Below are positions 45,253-57,096 of a DNA stretch of 64,000 nt, piece after piece. The stretch comes from Ophiura sarsii (lineage: Eukaryota > Echinodermata > Ophiuroidea > Amphilepidida > Ophiuridae), in contig CM069449.1 in the NCBI GenBank assembly GCA_035610835.1, positions 36,749,098 through 36,813,097 on the forward strand, given 5' to 3'. Each line of letters starts with the position of its first letter. The first letter of the stretch is position 1. The position numbers and the translations under genes are program-made. The notes under the pieces were generated by a model. It saw only the letters and a list, made by a program, of their open reading frames with translations. It ran no database searches and was not told where the DNA came from.

Positions 45253-45781
45253 TTTAACTACTAGAGATCATTATTATTCATGATACGAAATCAGCGGAAA
45301 GTAAAAATACAGCCGTCAAAGTGAAAAATAGGTGGGGAGGTCGTTTTTCGTTAATTGATGTTAATCGCATCTGTATATATTCTTCAAACTATGTCTCCGA
45401 TTTCAGCGGCCAAAATTATTGGAAAATATTGTTTTCAAAGGTTTTTCATCATGAGGTGCTGTTAGAAATTCGCGAAAAAGAGTAAAACTTACGAATATTG
45501 CCTTGCCAAAATGTTGAATTTGCGTGATTTATCGTGCCGTAATATCTTTTATTACCCCCACCAGTTTGGTATCGTCTGCCATTGATCAAATGTCAAATCT
45601 ACATATTATTATAGTCCGATGTAAATGAGGCAATTACATTTACCGAGTTACCCCGTCTGTTTCAATGTGTCGTGAGCTTTCCTCAAACAGTTGCACGTGC
45701 GAATATGTGAGGGTGCAGTGTTTAATAACGAAACAATCGGAGCTCTACGAGTTCACTCATTTTTTGAAAGTCGTGTTATAA

Positions 45782-45782
<1 letters not shown>
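45253..45782. other. No gene recognised
   Basis: Unassigned AT-rich sequence. Confidence 0.4.

Positions 45783-45823
<41 letters not shown>
45783..45823 (+). repeat. 41-nt G homopolymer
   Basis: An uninterrupted run of 41 G followed by TTGGGTT. The longest of many poly-G/C runs in this window. Confidence 0.95.
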
Positions 45824-45825
<2 letters not shown>

Positions 45826-47039
45826 GGGTTTAACGGCACATTTATGTATTATATTTAGATATTGTGTAACTTCCGCCATGTCGAAATTCCACATTTAATA
45901 CAAATTTACTCAATAAATATTCATAATGACATGCCGCATGTTTATATTATAGCTCAAGTAATTTATTGAAAATAAAAACATTGTTTAAATAAAACATGAC
46001 ACCCCTTTCAAAAGTGAAAGCGTCCAACCCCCAAAAAAGTTTTCAGTCCGCGCATGCCGCGGCCGTGTGTTCTCAGAAAATAATGGCGTCTTCTCACCTT
46101 ATTTCATGTTCTGTTTCTTGTTGTTCTGTGATACTTCAAGTTGTTTTCATCTGCATCTACTTTGACGTTAATTTTTAGCAGATAAAAAATGACTACGAGT
46201 GAGTCGAAAGGCTGATATAGCCTAGACGTGAGTACAAAATAAACCAAATATAAAATGAAAAGGGGTACTTTAAAATAAATACTACATCATCGTCCAACCC
46301 CGCCTGTTCCTGATACGGTTGTTCTCCTACTAAAAAAGGAACCCAAGAGTATGGCGCCGCTCACATCGCCAGCGGTGTGTGTTTACGCCGTACGCACGAT
46401 GTTGCTCTAAAATTCGCTTCATTGTGCACATTTGGTTGCACTTATGAAAGTTTTATGCATTTTGGTAGTACACAAAATTATTCTGATGGTAAATCTTGAA
46501 CGAATCGCGATTTTAATAATATGTAATGTTAATGTCCGGAAGCTGATTAAAACCGGTGCAGATTTGACAATAATAAAAGGCAAATGAACTGAAGACAACA
46601 CAGAGAACAGAAGTACATATCTACTGTACAGTACAGTACACTTTGGTGGACATTTAGTATATTTTATTGCGTTTTCACTTCCTCGAAAATCTGGACTACC
46701 AATTTTCGTAAATCCTGAGTCCCGCCCGAAAAACAAAATCGAGTCCCGGGAGCACTGAATTCCCGAACATCCTAGACCCAATGGTGGCTATACTATCGTT
46801 CATGCTTCACTATACTATAGCCACAACACCCTCTATAGACACACGACGTCGCGAAAATCACATTTTTAATTCAAGATTTTCACATCAAATATGATTTAAA
46901 TCAATCAAAATGCATTCACATGTTGTTCCTAGAACTCTTAGTAATACATTGTGTTAATTAATTTTGATCAAGCGGCAGTCGGCAGTGCTGACACTCGATG
47001 TGAATTTCGCGACGTGAACAGTCAATAGGGAGTTTTGTG
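45824..47039. other. No gene recognised
   Basis: Contains a 60-codon plus frame at 45996 and a ~120-codon minus frame at 46419-46781. Neither has a recognisable domain, and the latter lacks an ATG start at its 5' end. Confidence 0.4.
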
Positions 47040-47210
47040 ACCCTAGGTAGCCAGCTACCTAGGACAGGTCACTATTGGGACTACGAACATCCCAGCCTAG
47101 CCCTATGCCTATAGGCTATAGCCTAGGCTATGTAGCCTATAGCCTAGGCTATGTAGCCTAGGCTATGTATGGTTTAACCAGGGAGGTGTAATATCTCTCT
47201 GGTTAAACTA
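47040..47210. repeat. Cluster of palindromes and TAGCCTAGGCTA repeats
   Basis: cctaggtagccagctacctagg (47043-47064) is a near-perfect palindrome. Repeats of tagcctaggctatg follow. ggtttaaccagggag / ctctctggttaaac forms a hairpin at about 47169-47208. Confidence 0.8.
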
Positions 47211-47908
47211 TATGTAGTAGTACTATTTTGATATCAGAAGAAAAGCCTATCTTATTTTCAATATTCCCCTAAACCAATCACCTCGGTAGATGTTATTGTT
47301 ACTTATTGAACCATCCAGAAGAGAACGCCAATTCGCCAACTGGTTTTTGTGGCATTACCAAAGTCAAAGTGGCGCACCATTTAAAAGGCCAAATAAAAAA
47401 TAGTAGTTTCTCTTCCCCGCGCGTGCGCATCCATTTTGGCCGCCACGTCAAAAAAATAGTTTTTTTCTTCAAATTTTGTTCAAATTTTGTTTTCTAATTT
47501 TTTTAAATTTTTAAATTTTTTTAAATTCTTTTTCTTCAATTTTTATTTTTTGAATGTTCTCAAGATCACACTGATGTTGTCAATGGAGAACGTGTCAATA
47601 TTTTTAAAAAAACCTGTTAAAATGAAAGAACAACATAACAGGCAAACTGTTAATATCAAAACATGATACAAATTAAACTGTATCTGCATCAGATGATATA
47701 AATAAACCGTGAGTAAAACTGGTGTTTTAAAATACCAGTGTGGTCTTCGCCTTCGGAACATTTGTTTGTCGTTTTTGGCTGGAACTGATTTATTTATCAA
47801 GATATTCCCGAGATCACACTGATATTTTGTAAATCTAGAATACACATCTTTTCTTATTTAGCTTTGTATTCCTGAAAGAGAAAAAATAGAGAATAAATCC
47901 TTGTGTTA
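47211..47908. other. No gene recognised
   Basis: AT-rich, with a T-run section around 47455-47545. A 'gatcacactgat.tt' motif occurs twice (47564 and 47813) without clear element ends. Confidence 0.4.
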
Positions 47909-49032
47909 TCTATATAATAATACTCTACTCTCTGTCTGTCTGTTTTTTTGTTGGTCTGTTTGTTTGTCTGTCTGTCTGTGCGCGCTTTTTCGTTGCCTTC
48001 CCGGGGTCGGGCGGCGTTCAAACTCAGTGGGTGGGTGCAGCTCGGTCCCCGCAAGAGCAAGTTCGCATTCGCTAGAGCGTACGAGGTCAAAGGTCATATA
48101 GGGGTCAAAGGTCATATGGGGGTCAACTTTTTGAAGTTGGTCGGATCATGCTTAAACTCGGTGATCTCGATGCGAGGCGAGCGTGGCAAAAATAAAACGG
48201 GTTGGCGTTTGTCGGGTCTTCCGGGGTCAAAGGTCGTCTAGGGGTCGAATTTTCAAAGTTTGTCCGATCGGGCTTAAACTCGGTGACGGGAAGCCTGAAT
48301 ATGAGTCGAGCGTGGAAAAAATAATACGCCTTTGTTTTTCTTGGGTCGTCCGGGGTCAAAGGTCATCTAGGGGTCAAATTTTTAAAGTTTGTCCGATCGG
48401 GCTTAAACTCGGTGATGAGAAACTCGGTGTCTGTTTGTTCAGTCCCCGCAAGAGCAAGTTCGCATTCGCTAGAGCATACGAGGTCAAAGGTCATCTAGGG
48501 GTCAACTTTTTGAAGTTGGTCGGATCGTGCTTAAACTCGGTGATCACAATGCTCGATGCGAGGCGAGCGTGGCAAAAATTTAACGGGTTAGCGTTTGTCG
48601 GGTCTTCCGGGGTCAAAAGTCGGGGTCACAAAGGTCGTCTAAGGGTCGAATTTTCAAAGTTTGTCCGATCGGGCTTAAACTCGGTGACGGGAAGCCCGAA
48701 TACGAGTCGAGTGTGGAAAAAATAACACGGCTTTGCTTTTCTTGGGTCGTCCGGGGTCGTCAAAGGTCGTCTAGGGGTCCAATTTTCAAAGTTTGTCCGA
48801 TCTGGCTTAAACTCGGTGACGGGAAGCCCGAATACGAGTCGAGCGTGGAAAAAATAAAACGGTTTTGCTTTTCTTGGGTCGTCCGGGTCAAAGGTCGTCT
48901 AAGGGTCGAATTTTCAAAGTTTGTCCGATCGGGCTTTATGCATGCATTCTACAAACCACCAAACCCGAGAACCGACAAACCCCGGGTGACCGCCCAAACC
49001 CGAGAACCGACAAACCCCGGGTGACCGCCTAG
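47909..49032 (+). mobile_element. Non-autonomous Helitron, 1.12 kb
   Basis: It begins TCTATATAATAATACTCT preceded by A and ends CCGCCTAG followed by T, the A|TC...CTAG|T layout of Helitrons. The body holds (TGTC)n sequence and about six ~120-bp units with ggggtcaaaggtc, ttcaaagtttgtccgatcgg and gcttaaactcggtgac. The last 36 bp (aacccgagaaccgacaaacc...) are tandemly doubled before the CTAG end, with a short hairpin acccg/cgggt. No Rep/helicase frame, so it would be mobilised in trans. Confidence 0.85.
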
Positions 49033-49690
49033 TATTAAAATAAACATGTAAAATATCGCGAGCAGTTTCCAGTATGTACCCATTTTAAGGTTATAAAGCT
49101 AGTCTTAGAAAAGTGGCAGCCATTTTGAAGCAAAAACATTTCCACCATGTTGGAAAAAGCGAAACCAGTTTTGGAAAAAGGGGCATTCGCCATTTTGGGA
49201 AGAAGAAAAAAACAAACTCATCTTCCTTTTTTCAAAAAGTTAGCACGAGAAACTAGTTTTATTTTTACTTGGCCTAAGATCCAGGGGCCATGGGAGTTTG
49301 GTGACCTGTAAATATTATTATTTTCATTAAATGATTTATATTTTCATAAAATAGGTGTTTGTATTTTGCCATTGTTATGTACCGAAGTTATTCATCTCTG
49401 TACATATTATTTATTGAACCTTCACACATTACAAAAGAGAACAATCATCTACCATTAGGTCGCACCATTTAATATCCAAGGTGTTTGGCAATAATTTGTT
49501 TTAATATCAGAAAGACTATTTCTTGATCTTGAAATCTCAACCGAAGCATATAGAAGGGCAAATGTGCTTACACGGTGAACGGTGAATGCATAATAATATA
49601 TATATATAATTCTTGTTTCATGTAAGATATAATATGGATTCGAGCTTTGCATCATTTGTTATATGCTGGACAGATTATAGTGGTTTACAA
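49033..49690. other. No gene recognised
   Basis: Unassigned sequence. Confidence 0.4.
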
Positions 49691-50337
49691 TATGAAGAGG
49701 TTTTTTGCAAAAGGGCCTGCATCCACTTTGGCTCTTATTGAGAAAAAGTTTAAAAAAACCTGTTTCTAAATATTCAAGTTGAGCAATTGAAAAACTGAAT
49801 GGATTATGAAAGAGGTACACTACATACTAATTTAAATTGAAATACATTCCAAATGCGCTAGTTTTCAAAAACAAACAAAAATCATGTTTACATTTTTTGA
49901 AAATTTGGATGTAGGCCCTTTTGCAACAAAACTCCATCTGTTTGTACTTAAAGAAAAAATCATTTATTTTAATCATTTAAAAAAAAAAGGTTTGATACAG
50001 AAATGTTAAATGATACAATCTATGCATATGTTTCAAGGAAATAAAGTCATTTTTTTTCAAAAAGACCTACACTTATTGTAAACTATTGAAGTTGTTGTTT
50101 TGTTTTAAAAGGGCCTGTATCCCGATTTAATTCTGGACACAGGCCCTTTTGCAACTTCAATGACTGTTTACAATGAGAAAAAAAATGACTTTTTGAAAAT
50201 GACTTTTTGAAAAATGTCTTTTTGAAAAAAAATGACTTTGTTTCCTTGAAACATAAGATTTTCCCCTATACATTTCTATAGTAAAATCATTTTTGAAAAA
50301 AATGCACCATCGCCCTTTTGCAACAACGCTCTTCATA
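49691..50337. mobile_element. Fold-back element with AGGGCCTG arms
   Basis: The outer ends tatgaagaggttttttgcaa and ttgcaacaacgctcttcata are inverted. Several internal inverted pairs exist: gcaaaagggcctgcatcca against tggatgtaggcccttttgc, and a long palindrome at ~50025-50260 whose arms include caaggaaataaagtca and aaaagggcctgt. The multiple nested arms suggest internal duplication. No coding frame. Confidence 0.75.
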
Positions 50338-50704
50338 TATAGACATGAGTTATGAATTTTCCCAAATTCTCAGCTGTAGTCAGCTTCTGCATCATTGATG
50401 CTCTCGTTTCATAATAGCTGCCGGGTTGACTTTAGCAAAATAAACAATTTGAGTGATTGTGATTTTTCTGAAATTCATCAGAATAATACTTCTATATTTG
50501 TTTTGAATACAATTTGAAATAGAAAAGTTAAGCAATTGTAATGTACGCATTTCAACACTAATTGTATCAAAGTGAACAATTCAATCAAATAAAAACACCA
50601 TGCTCTGTCTACAATGTGTGTAAGCTTAGACTTCTATTAGCTATTTAGTCGTGTGTGATGTGTGACCATTGAATTATGTGCAAGCCTAAAAAATCAACAA
50701 ATCT
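50338..50704. other. No gene recognised
   Basis: Unassigned AT-rich sequence between two repeat structures. Confidence 0.4.
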
Positions 50705-51678
50705 TATACACAAAAATAAGAAAACAAAACAAAACAAAGTAACCTTATAATCCATGATTCAAAGATATAGCCTTTTCCAAGTGACGGACTGGTCTCAATT
50801 TTCTTAAACTTGTGCGCATGCTTTGGTTTAAATCTTGAGGGAGCACACAACTAAATAGGTCTCGCGACATGCTATCGACGCGATCAATCAAAGTTGAGTA
50901 CGACAATAGTTACTATTTGGCGGGAAAGAGAGTTATTTTTGGACGGTTTATGATATAATTTTTCACTAATATGTTGTGTTTGAAATGTGTAGTTGATGTT
51001 CTGACATTTAAACTAGGTGATTTGAGGTCAATTTTAATTTCACGGACCGATTTACACATGCGGTAATATCCAGACCGGAGACCAAATTTAGGTAGGCATA
51101 TCACTACGTTGTTATGCGGCGGCTTATATCAAAAAAAGTGCGCGGTAATGTCTCCTTCATATTCAGATATGTTGTAGATAACCCTTGTGAGTATACACAA
51201 AAATAAGAAAACAAAACAAAACAAAGTAACCTTATAATCCATGATTCAAAGATATAGCCTTTTCCAAGTGACGGACTGGTCTCAATTTTCTTAAACTTGT
51301 GCGCATGCTTTGGTTTAAATCTTGAGGGAGCACACAACTAAATAGGTCTCGCGACATGCTATCGACGCGATCAATCAAAGTTGAGTACGACAATAGTTAC
51401 TATTTGGCGGGAAAGAGAGTTATTTTTGGACGGTTTATGATATAATTTTTCACTAATATGTTGTGTTTGAAATGTGTAGTTGATGTTCTGACATTTAAAC
51501 TAGGTGATTTGAGGTCAATTTTAATTTCACGGACCGATTTACACATGCGGTAATATCCAGACCGGAGACCAAATTTAGGTAGGCATATCACTACGTTGTT
51601 ATGCGGCGGCTTATATCAAAAAAAGTGCGCGGTAATGTCTCCTTCATATTCAGATATGTTGTAGATAACCCTTGTGAG
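50705..51678. repeat. 487-bp perfect-looking tandem duplication
   Basis: 50705-51191 recurs at 51192-51678 with no difference that I could find. Both copies carry the element terminus gagggagcacacaactaaat. A 63-codon minus frame appears identically in both (50913-51104, 51400-51591), but it has no recognisable family. Confidence 0.93.
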
Positions 51679-51794
51679 TAAAACATATCAAAATCTCATT
51701 GAACCAAACGCACTAATATAGAAACTAGAGCCATTTAAGTAAGCCTTTCCTAACAGTAAAGTCTATGGAGAGCGTCTTGGTGTTGTGCTCCCTT
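50837..51794. mobile_element. TIR element of the GGGAGCACAC family
   Basis: The left end gagggagcacacaactaaat (also at 51324) and the right end ttggtgttgtgctccctt, followed by aatt, are inverted. Its left end lies inside the 487-bp duplication, so the duplication happened within or across the element. Confidence 0.6.
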
Positions 51795-52346
51795 AATTAT
51801 AGGACCAGGTTCCCGATCTCCCGCGTGCTTCGTTCCATTTTAGGTGTATTACACAATGCAATAAATAAAAGTCGGGTTTCACCCAAATCTATGCGTTTTG
51901 ATATCTACTGGGCAGTGTATTTATGGCATAGGCCAACATTGTCCGGTTTAAAAAACAGGGGGGGAGGGCATGTGGTTGCTATGTGGTTGCTCTATTTTAT
52001 ACAAAACCAGGCGTTATTTCAGTGATGTGTTATAGGTGGGTTAGGTCGACATAATCAGAGACTGATCAAAATCAAAATCAGTTGAATTTGAGACAAAAAG
52101 GTTTAATTTTAAGAGTGTAGGCCTAACAATTCAAAGCGTGCCGCGTCCAGAGTCAAAAGTTACAGGCAAAGTTACTGTAATCTAAACGGCATATGCCACT
52201 TCTGTTAATGTTATTTGGAGCCTTTAACGGGCACTGCCCTGATTTAGAAACCCATTGAAAACACACGCAAAAATTCTGCGAAATTTTTTATTTTCTAACT
52301 GCTATAAAAGAAAACGGGGATCAACGAAAAACCCGTTGTTTCGAAA
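51795..52346. other. No gene recognised
   Basis: Unassigned; one short G run near 51959. Confidence 0.4.
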
Positions 52347-52857
52347 TCTATATAAATAAAAGGACGAACGTAAATCTTGTCCGCGAGTGTTCTCAGAGAT
52401 GCCTTGACTTTCAACTCTGATTTTTGCGTACATTGATTGAGTACATATTGCCATTAAACCATTGGACACTAATTTTTGCAAAACTATTCAATTACTATGG
52501 AAATAACCAAAAAAACAGGTCGGTTGCTATGATTCACGTCTTCTATTCTTACCTCATGAAACTGGCCAACGCATGCGCATACCGCCGTTGGTGGAGCTGT
52601 TGCGGAGACAGGGAGGTAGCTACATGGGCGGGGTGGCATGGGAGACATGAACTTACTAAATTTAGGCAAATTGTTGATTTCTCTTGGCCGTTATCCAATA
52701 GACGAAAAACGATTTTCATACAACGATCCTGGGTTGCTACGTGTAGTGGTCGTTACTACTGTAACAACTACTGTAACAGCTGCTTGACGTGGCAAGTATA
52801 TGTACGCAAGAGCGATGCGTGCAAGTAATTAGTCTATGGTTGGCCACGCAACACTCC

Positions 52858-53235
52858 GCTACGCGATGGCCGGTCGTCACGCGTCACACACGCGTAACAG
52901 ACCTGTTTTATAGTGTGATCAGTTCCAAATTGGCGAAAATTCATGTGAGGCTAATTATATTTATCAGTGTGGGCACAAATAGAATACCTTGCCCACGGCT
53001 GGTGATTTTGCTTATTGCTTATTGTTTGTTAACTCCCTATAACAGCTACATTCTAGCTAAACTGGAAGTCCTCTGAAACAAGGCTATGGGTTACGCGATG
53101 GCCGCCACGCGACACACGTGTAACGGACCTGTGTTATAGTGTGATCAGTTCCAAATTAGCGCAAATTCATGTGAGGCTAATTATATTTATCAGTGTGGGC
53201 ACAAATAGAATACCTTGCCCACCGTTTGGTGCCAT
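52858..53235. repeat. ~230-bp tandem duplication
   Basis: acgcgatggccg, tatagtgtgatcagttccaaatt and atgtgaggctaattatattt... up to ataccttgcccac occur at 52861-52998 and again at 53093-53222, with small indels. Confidence 0.85.
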
Positions 53236-53594
53236 ACCTGCGTATGATGTACAAACCACACTTTCAGCGCCCTCCGCACCATTGTGTCATTATTTTGTCC
53301 CGTCCCGTTCGCTTTATTGCTATACAAACACCCCCACCCCTATCCTGAATGGGATACGGCTTATTGAAGGCGCAACACCAGTTTGTGTCATTATTTGTTC
53401 CGTGTTTCCTCCTGTATAGCTTTATTGCTACAACCCCTCCGGCCAGATGGGTTAGGCCTACCGTAGCAGAATGTCTTTCACAGTATGAGTATGCGTGATA
53501 AAAAAATACATATTGAAGGAAAAATTTAATGTTATTTGGCCAAACAATAAGCCGGATGGCACATAAAAAGTGCTTAAGAATGGATACCATAAAT

Positions 53595-53884
53595 CAGTGG
53601 TTCTCAACCTTTTTGCCCCACTACCCCTTTTGACATTCCTGGTCAGTACCGTGACCCCCAAAAACAAAAATTGAAAAAAGAAACCAGCCGGATATCATAA
53701 ATGAAACTGCTTAGTTTGGATGTGAGCGTAGCGAGCAGGAAATTTTGCATATTTGAACGTTTCTTTTGGGTTTTCTAAGCTTTTTTTAAAGCGAAATGTA
53801 GCACAGTTCCCCCAAAACCTATATTCACGAGCCCCTTATGACCCCCTGGAAAACCCCAAACGACCCCCAGGTTGAGAACCCCTG
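53595..53884. mobile_element. hAT MITE with 8-bp target duplication
   Basis: It begins CAGTGGTTCTCAACC and ends GGTTGAGAACCCCTG, the classic hAT terminal sequence. It is flanked by a perfect 8-bp direct repeat CCATAAAT at 53587-53594 and 53885-53892. 290 bp, non-coding, A/C-rich centre. Confidence 0.93.
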
Positions 53885-54552
53885 CCATAAATGATCATGA
53901 TGAGAGCTCCGACCATTGGCCCGCCGACTAATACAACTAAAAGGCACACTATAAAAAAACTAAGTCCCTATGCGCTTCCTAATGAATTCCCGACTGATTC
54001 ACGTGTACCTGGATATACAATATGCACATGGGGTAGGCCTATCTTGATAAGAGCATCTATCTGTGATGTGGATTCTAAGGGTGAATTGGATGGGGTAAGG
54101 CCATAAAGATCTGGATTGCAGATTATCATAAATGAAACTGCTTAGTTTGGATGTGAGCGTAGCGAGCAGGAAATTTTGCATATTTGAACGTTTCTTTTGG
54201 GTTTTCTAAGCTTTTTTAAAGCGAAATGTAGCACAGTTCCCCCAAAACCTATATTCACAAGCCCCTCATGACCCCCTGGAAAACCCCAAACGACCCCCAG
54301 GTTGAACCCCTGCCATAAATGATCATGATGAGAGCTCCGACCATTGGCCCGCCGACTAATACAACTAAAAGGCACACTATAAAAAAACTAAGTCCCTATG
54401 CGCTTCCTAATAAATTCCCGACTGATTCACGTGTACCTGGATATACAATATGCACATGCGGTAGGCCTATCTTGATAAGGGCATCTATCTGTGATGTGGA
54501 TTCTAAGGGTGAATTGGATATGGGGTAAGGCCATAAAGATCTGGATTGCAGA
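53694..54552. repeat. ~430-bp tandem duplication
   Basis: 53694-54124 and 54125-54552 are nearly identical. The second copy carries the right half of the hAT MITE with a 3-bp loss (gttgaacccctg) plus the following CCATAAAT, so duplication followed the hAT insertion. Confidence 0.92.
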
Positions 54553-55958
54553 TTTGCAATTGAAATCAAATCATGAAGATCTTCCAAGTAACAGAGCCAT
54601 ACGATTTTTAATTACTTCAAAATCAAGGTTTGAATACGTTGAAATAAACGGCGAAGTGCAGTGTGCTCCGGTAACTTATTTTCTGAGCGGATTGTCCCCG
54701 TTTTATCGTAGTGTCGGAGGTACAAAATATCATTGGTTGTGTCGTGTTTTTACAAGGAAAATATGACAGGGGGTCATGAAATTAATACCATTGTAATGGG
54801 AGGGGGGGAACAAGATCTATAGGGGGCATAGGCCTGATTAGTTTCTTAACCCGATGCTAAATGCAACAAAATTCAACAAAACTGAGCACCGCACCGCACC
54901 GCAATTATGGTAGTACACAACATAGACCTCGAAAAGTTATTTGGGAGCGTGACCCCTGAGCATTATTCACGCTCACCGACATCCGCACACATCATTGTGT
55001 CATTATTTGTCCCGGTGTCCTCTCCCGTTATAGCTTTATTGCTAGAATACACCCCCATCCCAAATGGGTACGGGTTATTGAGCCCCACGTTGAGAGCGCA
55101 ACCCCAGCCCAGCGAGATGCCCGATCACCTACTTGGACTCCGGCTCAACGTGGCCATCCTCGGGGCGGCAGACACAATTTTTTGTGTCATCATTTGTTCC
55201 GTATTTAACGCTTTAGGATACCCCCATGATCAAGTACCTGATTATCAAGGGCATAGGGCCCCCTTCAGTTGCGTGCGCAAAGTGCGGTTTTTTTGACCGT
55301 GCGATATTTTTTGAACCCACCCACACTTACGTGAAATTCACAAAAAAATGTGGGGCTATACCTTTTACTTTTTTTGGGTACATCCGGGGAATTGAGAAGA
55401 CTCTGAGTCGGGGGAATTTCACTCACAATATCCTGCGCACTCCCGGACTGGGCCCCTTGATTATTAATGGCACATGGTATGTTATGGATTATTTTAGGGG
55501 GCTGTCATTTTCTTCGTTAAGGGGGCCAGGGTCGGAGGTACCAAATATCATTGGAGGTGTCGTGTTTTTACACGGAAAATAGGGGGGAGGGGTGGTCATG
55601 AAATAAATACCATTGTCAGGGGGGGGGGGGGGGTCAAAACTAAATTTTAGTCCAAAAAAATCTTTCTTTTTTTCTTTCTACATTTGTATACCCTTATTTT
55701 TAATTTTCCCTTCCGCATCAACTCCCCCCCCCCCCCCCCCCAATAGGGCCTATTCCGAATGTAACCATTAATAGGCCTGAGAATGGGAGTGGTCATAACA
55801 ATAATTACGTTCGTTGAGCGGGGTGGGGGGGGGCATACAAAATGACGATACATGACATTTTGGGACCGCGTACCAAAAAAAAGACCACCTCTATAATAAA
55901 CCGCTCAAGGGGAGGCTCACTACTAGCGGGGCCCGCGCAAAGCGCGGGTTCCCGCTAG

Positions 55959-56684
55959 TAAATAAATAAATGAATGAAATAAAGTCGCTTCCAAATTGTA
56001 CAGTTCCAAACATGCGTATCGGTAGAACGTTGAAGTTCACAGAACGCGGTTAATGTATTGACAACAACAAGTTCACTCCCTCTGAAAATTACTCCCTCTG
56101 AAAAGTTAAGTTGTTTTGAACGCGATGTCTACGTGAAGAGAACCCAGTGGAGATGATTTGTGTCGTGATGATTCTATTTTTAATTGAACATTTCAACTTT
56201 CTGTCGTGGGGTATGGGGGCGATAAAACTTCAAACATGGCCAAGCAAAGAAGGAAAATACACTTGACTTGAGTATACACTTATACAGAGTATCAGGTCAT
56301 TTGTGGTAACATGTTTAAAATATAAATTACATAATCATAATTTGATAAAGATTAATAATAATAAGAAGTTTGTCACTTTTAAACATTATTTTAAACCGTT
56401 CGGTGAGCTGATATCGAAATGTCAAGACGCGACGCAATGACAACAAACAGCTCGTTGCTATCGGGTCAATAAATTAATCACATGATCGAACCAATTTCCG
56501 GTTAGCCGTCTAATCTTGCGGCGGGCTGTTTCTACATAGCTCCCGCCGGCTTTAGATGTCTTATCTACCACCGCTATCCTACTTTTTTGAGGATAATTTG
56601 CCGGTGGTAGATTAGCAGGCTAACGGCGTCAGGGACTGTTTCTACAGAGCTGTTAGACGTCTACCCCCGTGTTCAGCGGCTAAT
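55959..56684. other. No gene; hairpin at ~56567-56608
   Basis: atctaccaccg / cggtggtagat with an inner tatcc / ggata pair forms a hairpin. The words ggctgtttctaca and actgtttctacagagct flank it in direct orientation. No coding frame is recognised. Confidence 0.45.
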
Positions 56685-56978
56685 GACTCTCTGTAGAAAC
56701 ACACTCTAAGAGAGACTAGGGTCTATGCCAGAAAAGTGTGCATATTTCAACTCTTCAGAGTTAGAGCTTTCCAGTGATATATAATTTGTCAGTGGGTAAT
56801 GTTTAGTAAGTAATTTTGTGCAATAATCTTGACTCTCTGTAGAAACACACTCGAAGAGTGACTGGTATACCCTATGCCAGAAAAGTGTGCATATTTCAAC
56901 TCTTTAGAGTTAGAGCTTTCCAGTGATATATAATTTGTCAGTGGGTAATGTTTAGTATAGTAATTTTGTGCGATAATC
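56685..56978. repeat. 146-bp tandem duplication
   Basis: gactctctgtagaaacacac, then ctatgccagaaaagtgtgca, tcagtgggtaatgtttagta and following sequence occur twice with offset 146. Confidence 0.9.
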
Positions 56979-57096
56979 TTTTCAACGTAAAATATATGTC
57001 GCTAATTTAAAGATAATTAGATAATTAATTAGTAACCGGTTTATTACCTTTATAATAAGTAAGTAATAACTGAATTTAACAATTGACTGACTGTAA

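Larger units (their letters stand above)
52347..55958 (+). mobile_element. Probable non-autonomous Helitron, 3.6 kb
   Basis: The 3' end is strong: hairpin CCCGCGC-AAA-GCGCGGG, then TTCCCGCTAG, then T at 55959. A compatible 5' end, A|TCTATATAAATAAAAGG, lies at 52347. The interior has several tandem duplications, repeated ttgtgtcattatttgt segments, a hAT MITE and a fold-back MITE fragment, but no Rep/helicase. Pairing of these two ends is inferred; the 5' end could belong to another copy. Confidence 0.6.

Noticed and set aside
46419..46781. 120-codon minus frame
   Set aside because: Does not begin with ATG and shows no protein-like pattern or neighbour support.
48183..49024. Plus frames across the GGTCAAAGGTC units
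   Set aside because: Repeat-derived frames inside a Helitron; repeated peptides simply mirror the ~120-bp DNA unit.
52424..52828. 134-codon plus frame near the Helitron 5' end
   Set aside because: No recognised domain, no splice or promoter context, odd Trp/Cys-rich composition; treated as chance.
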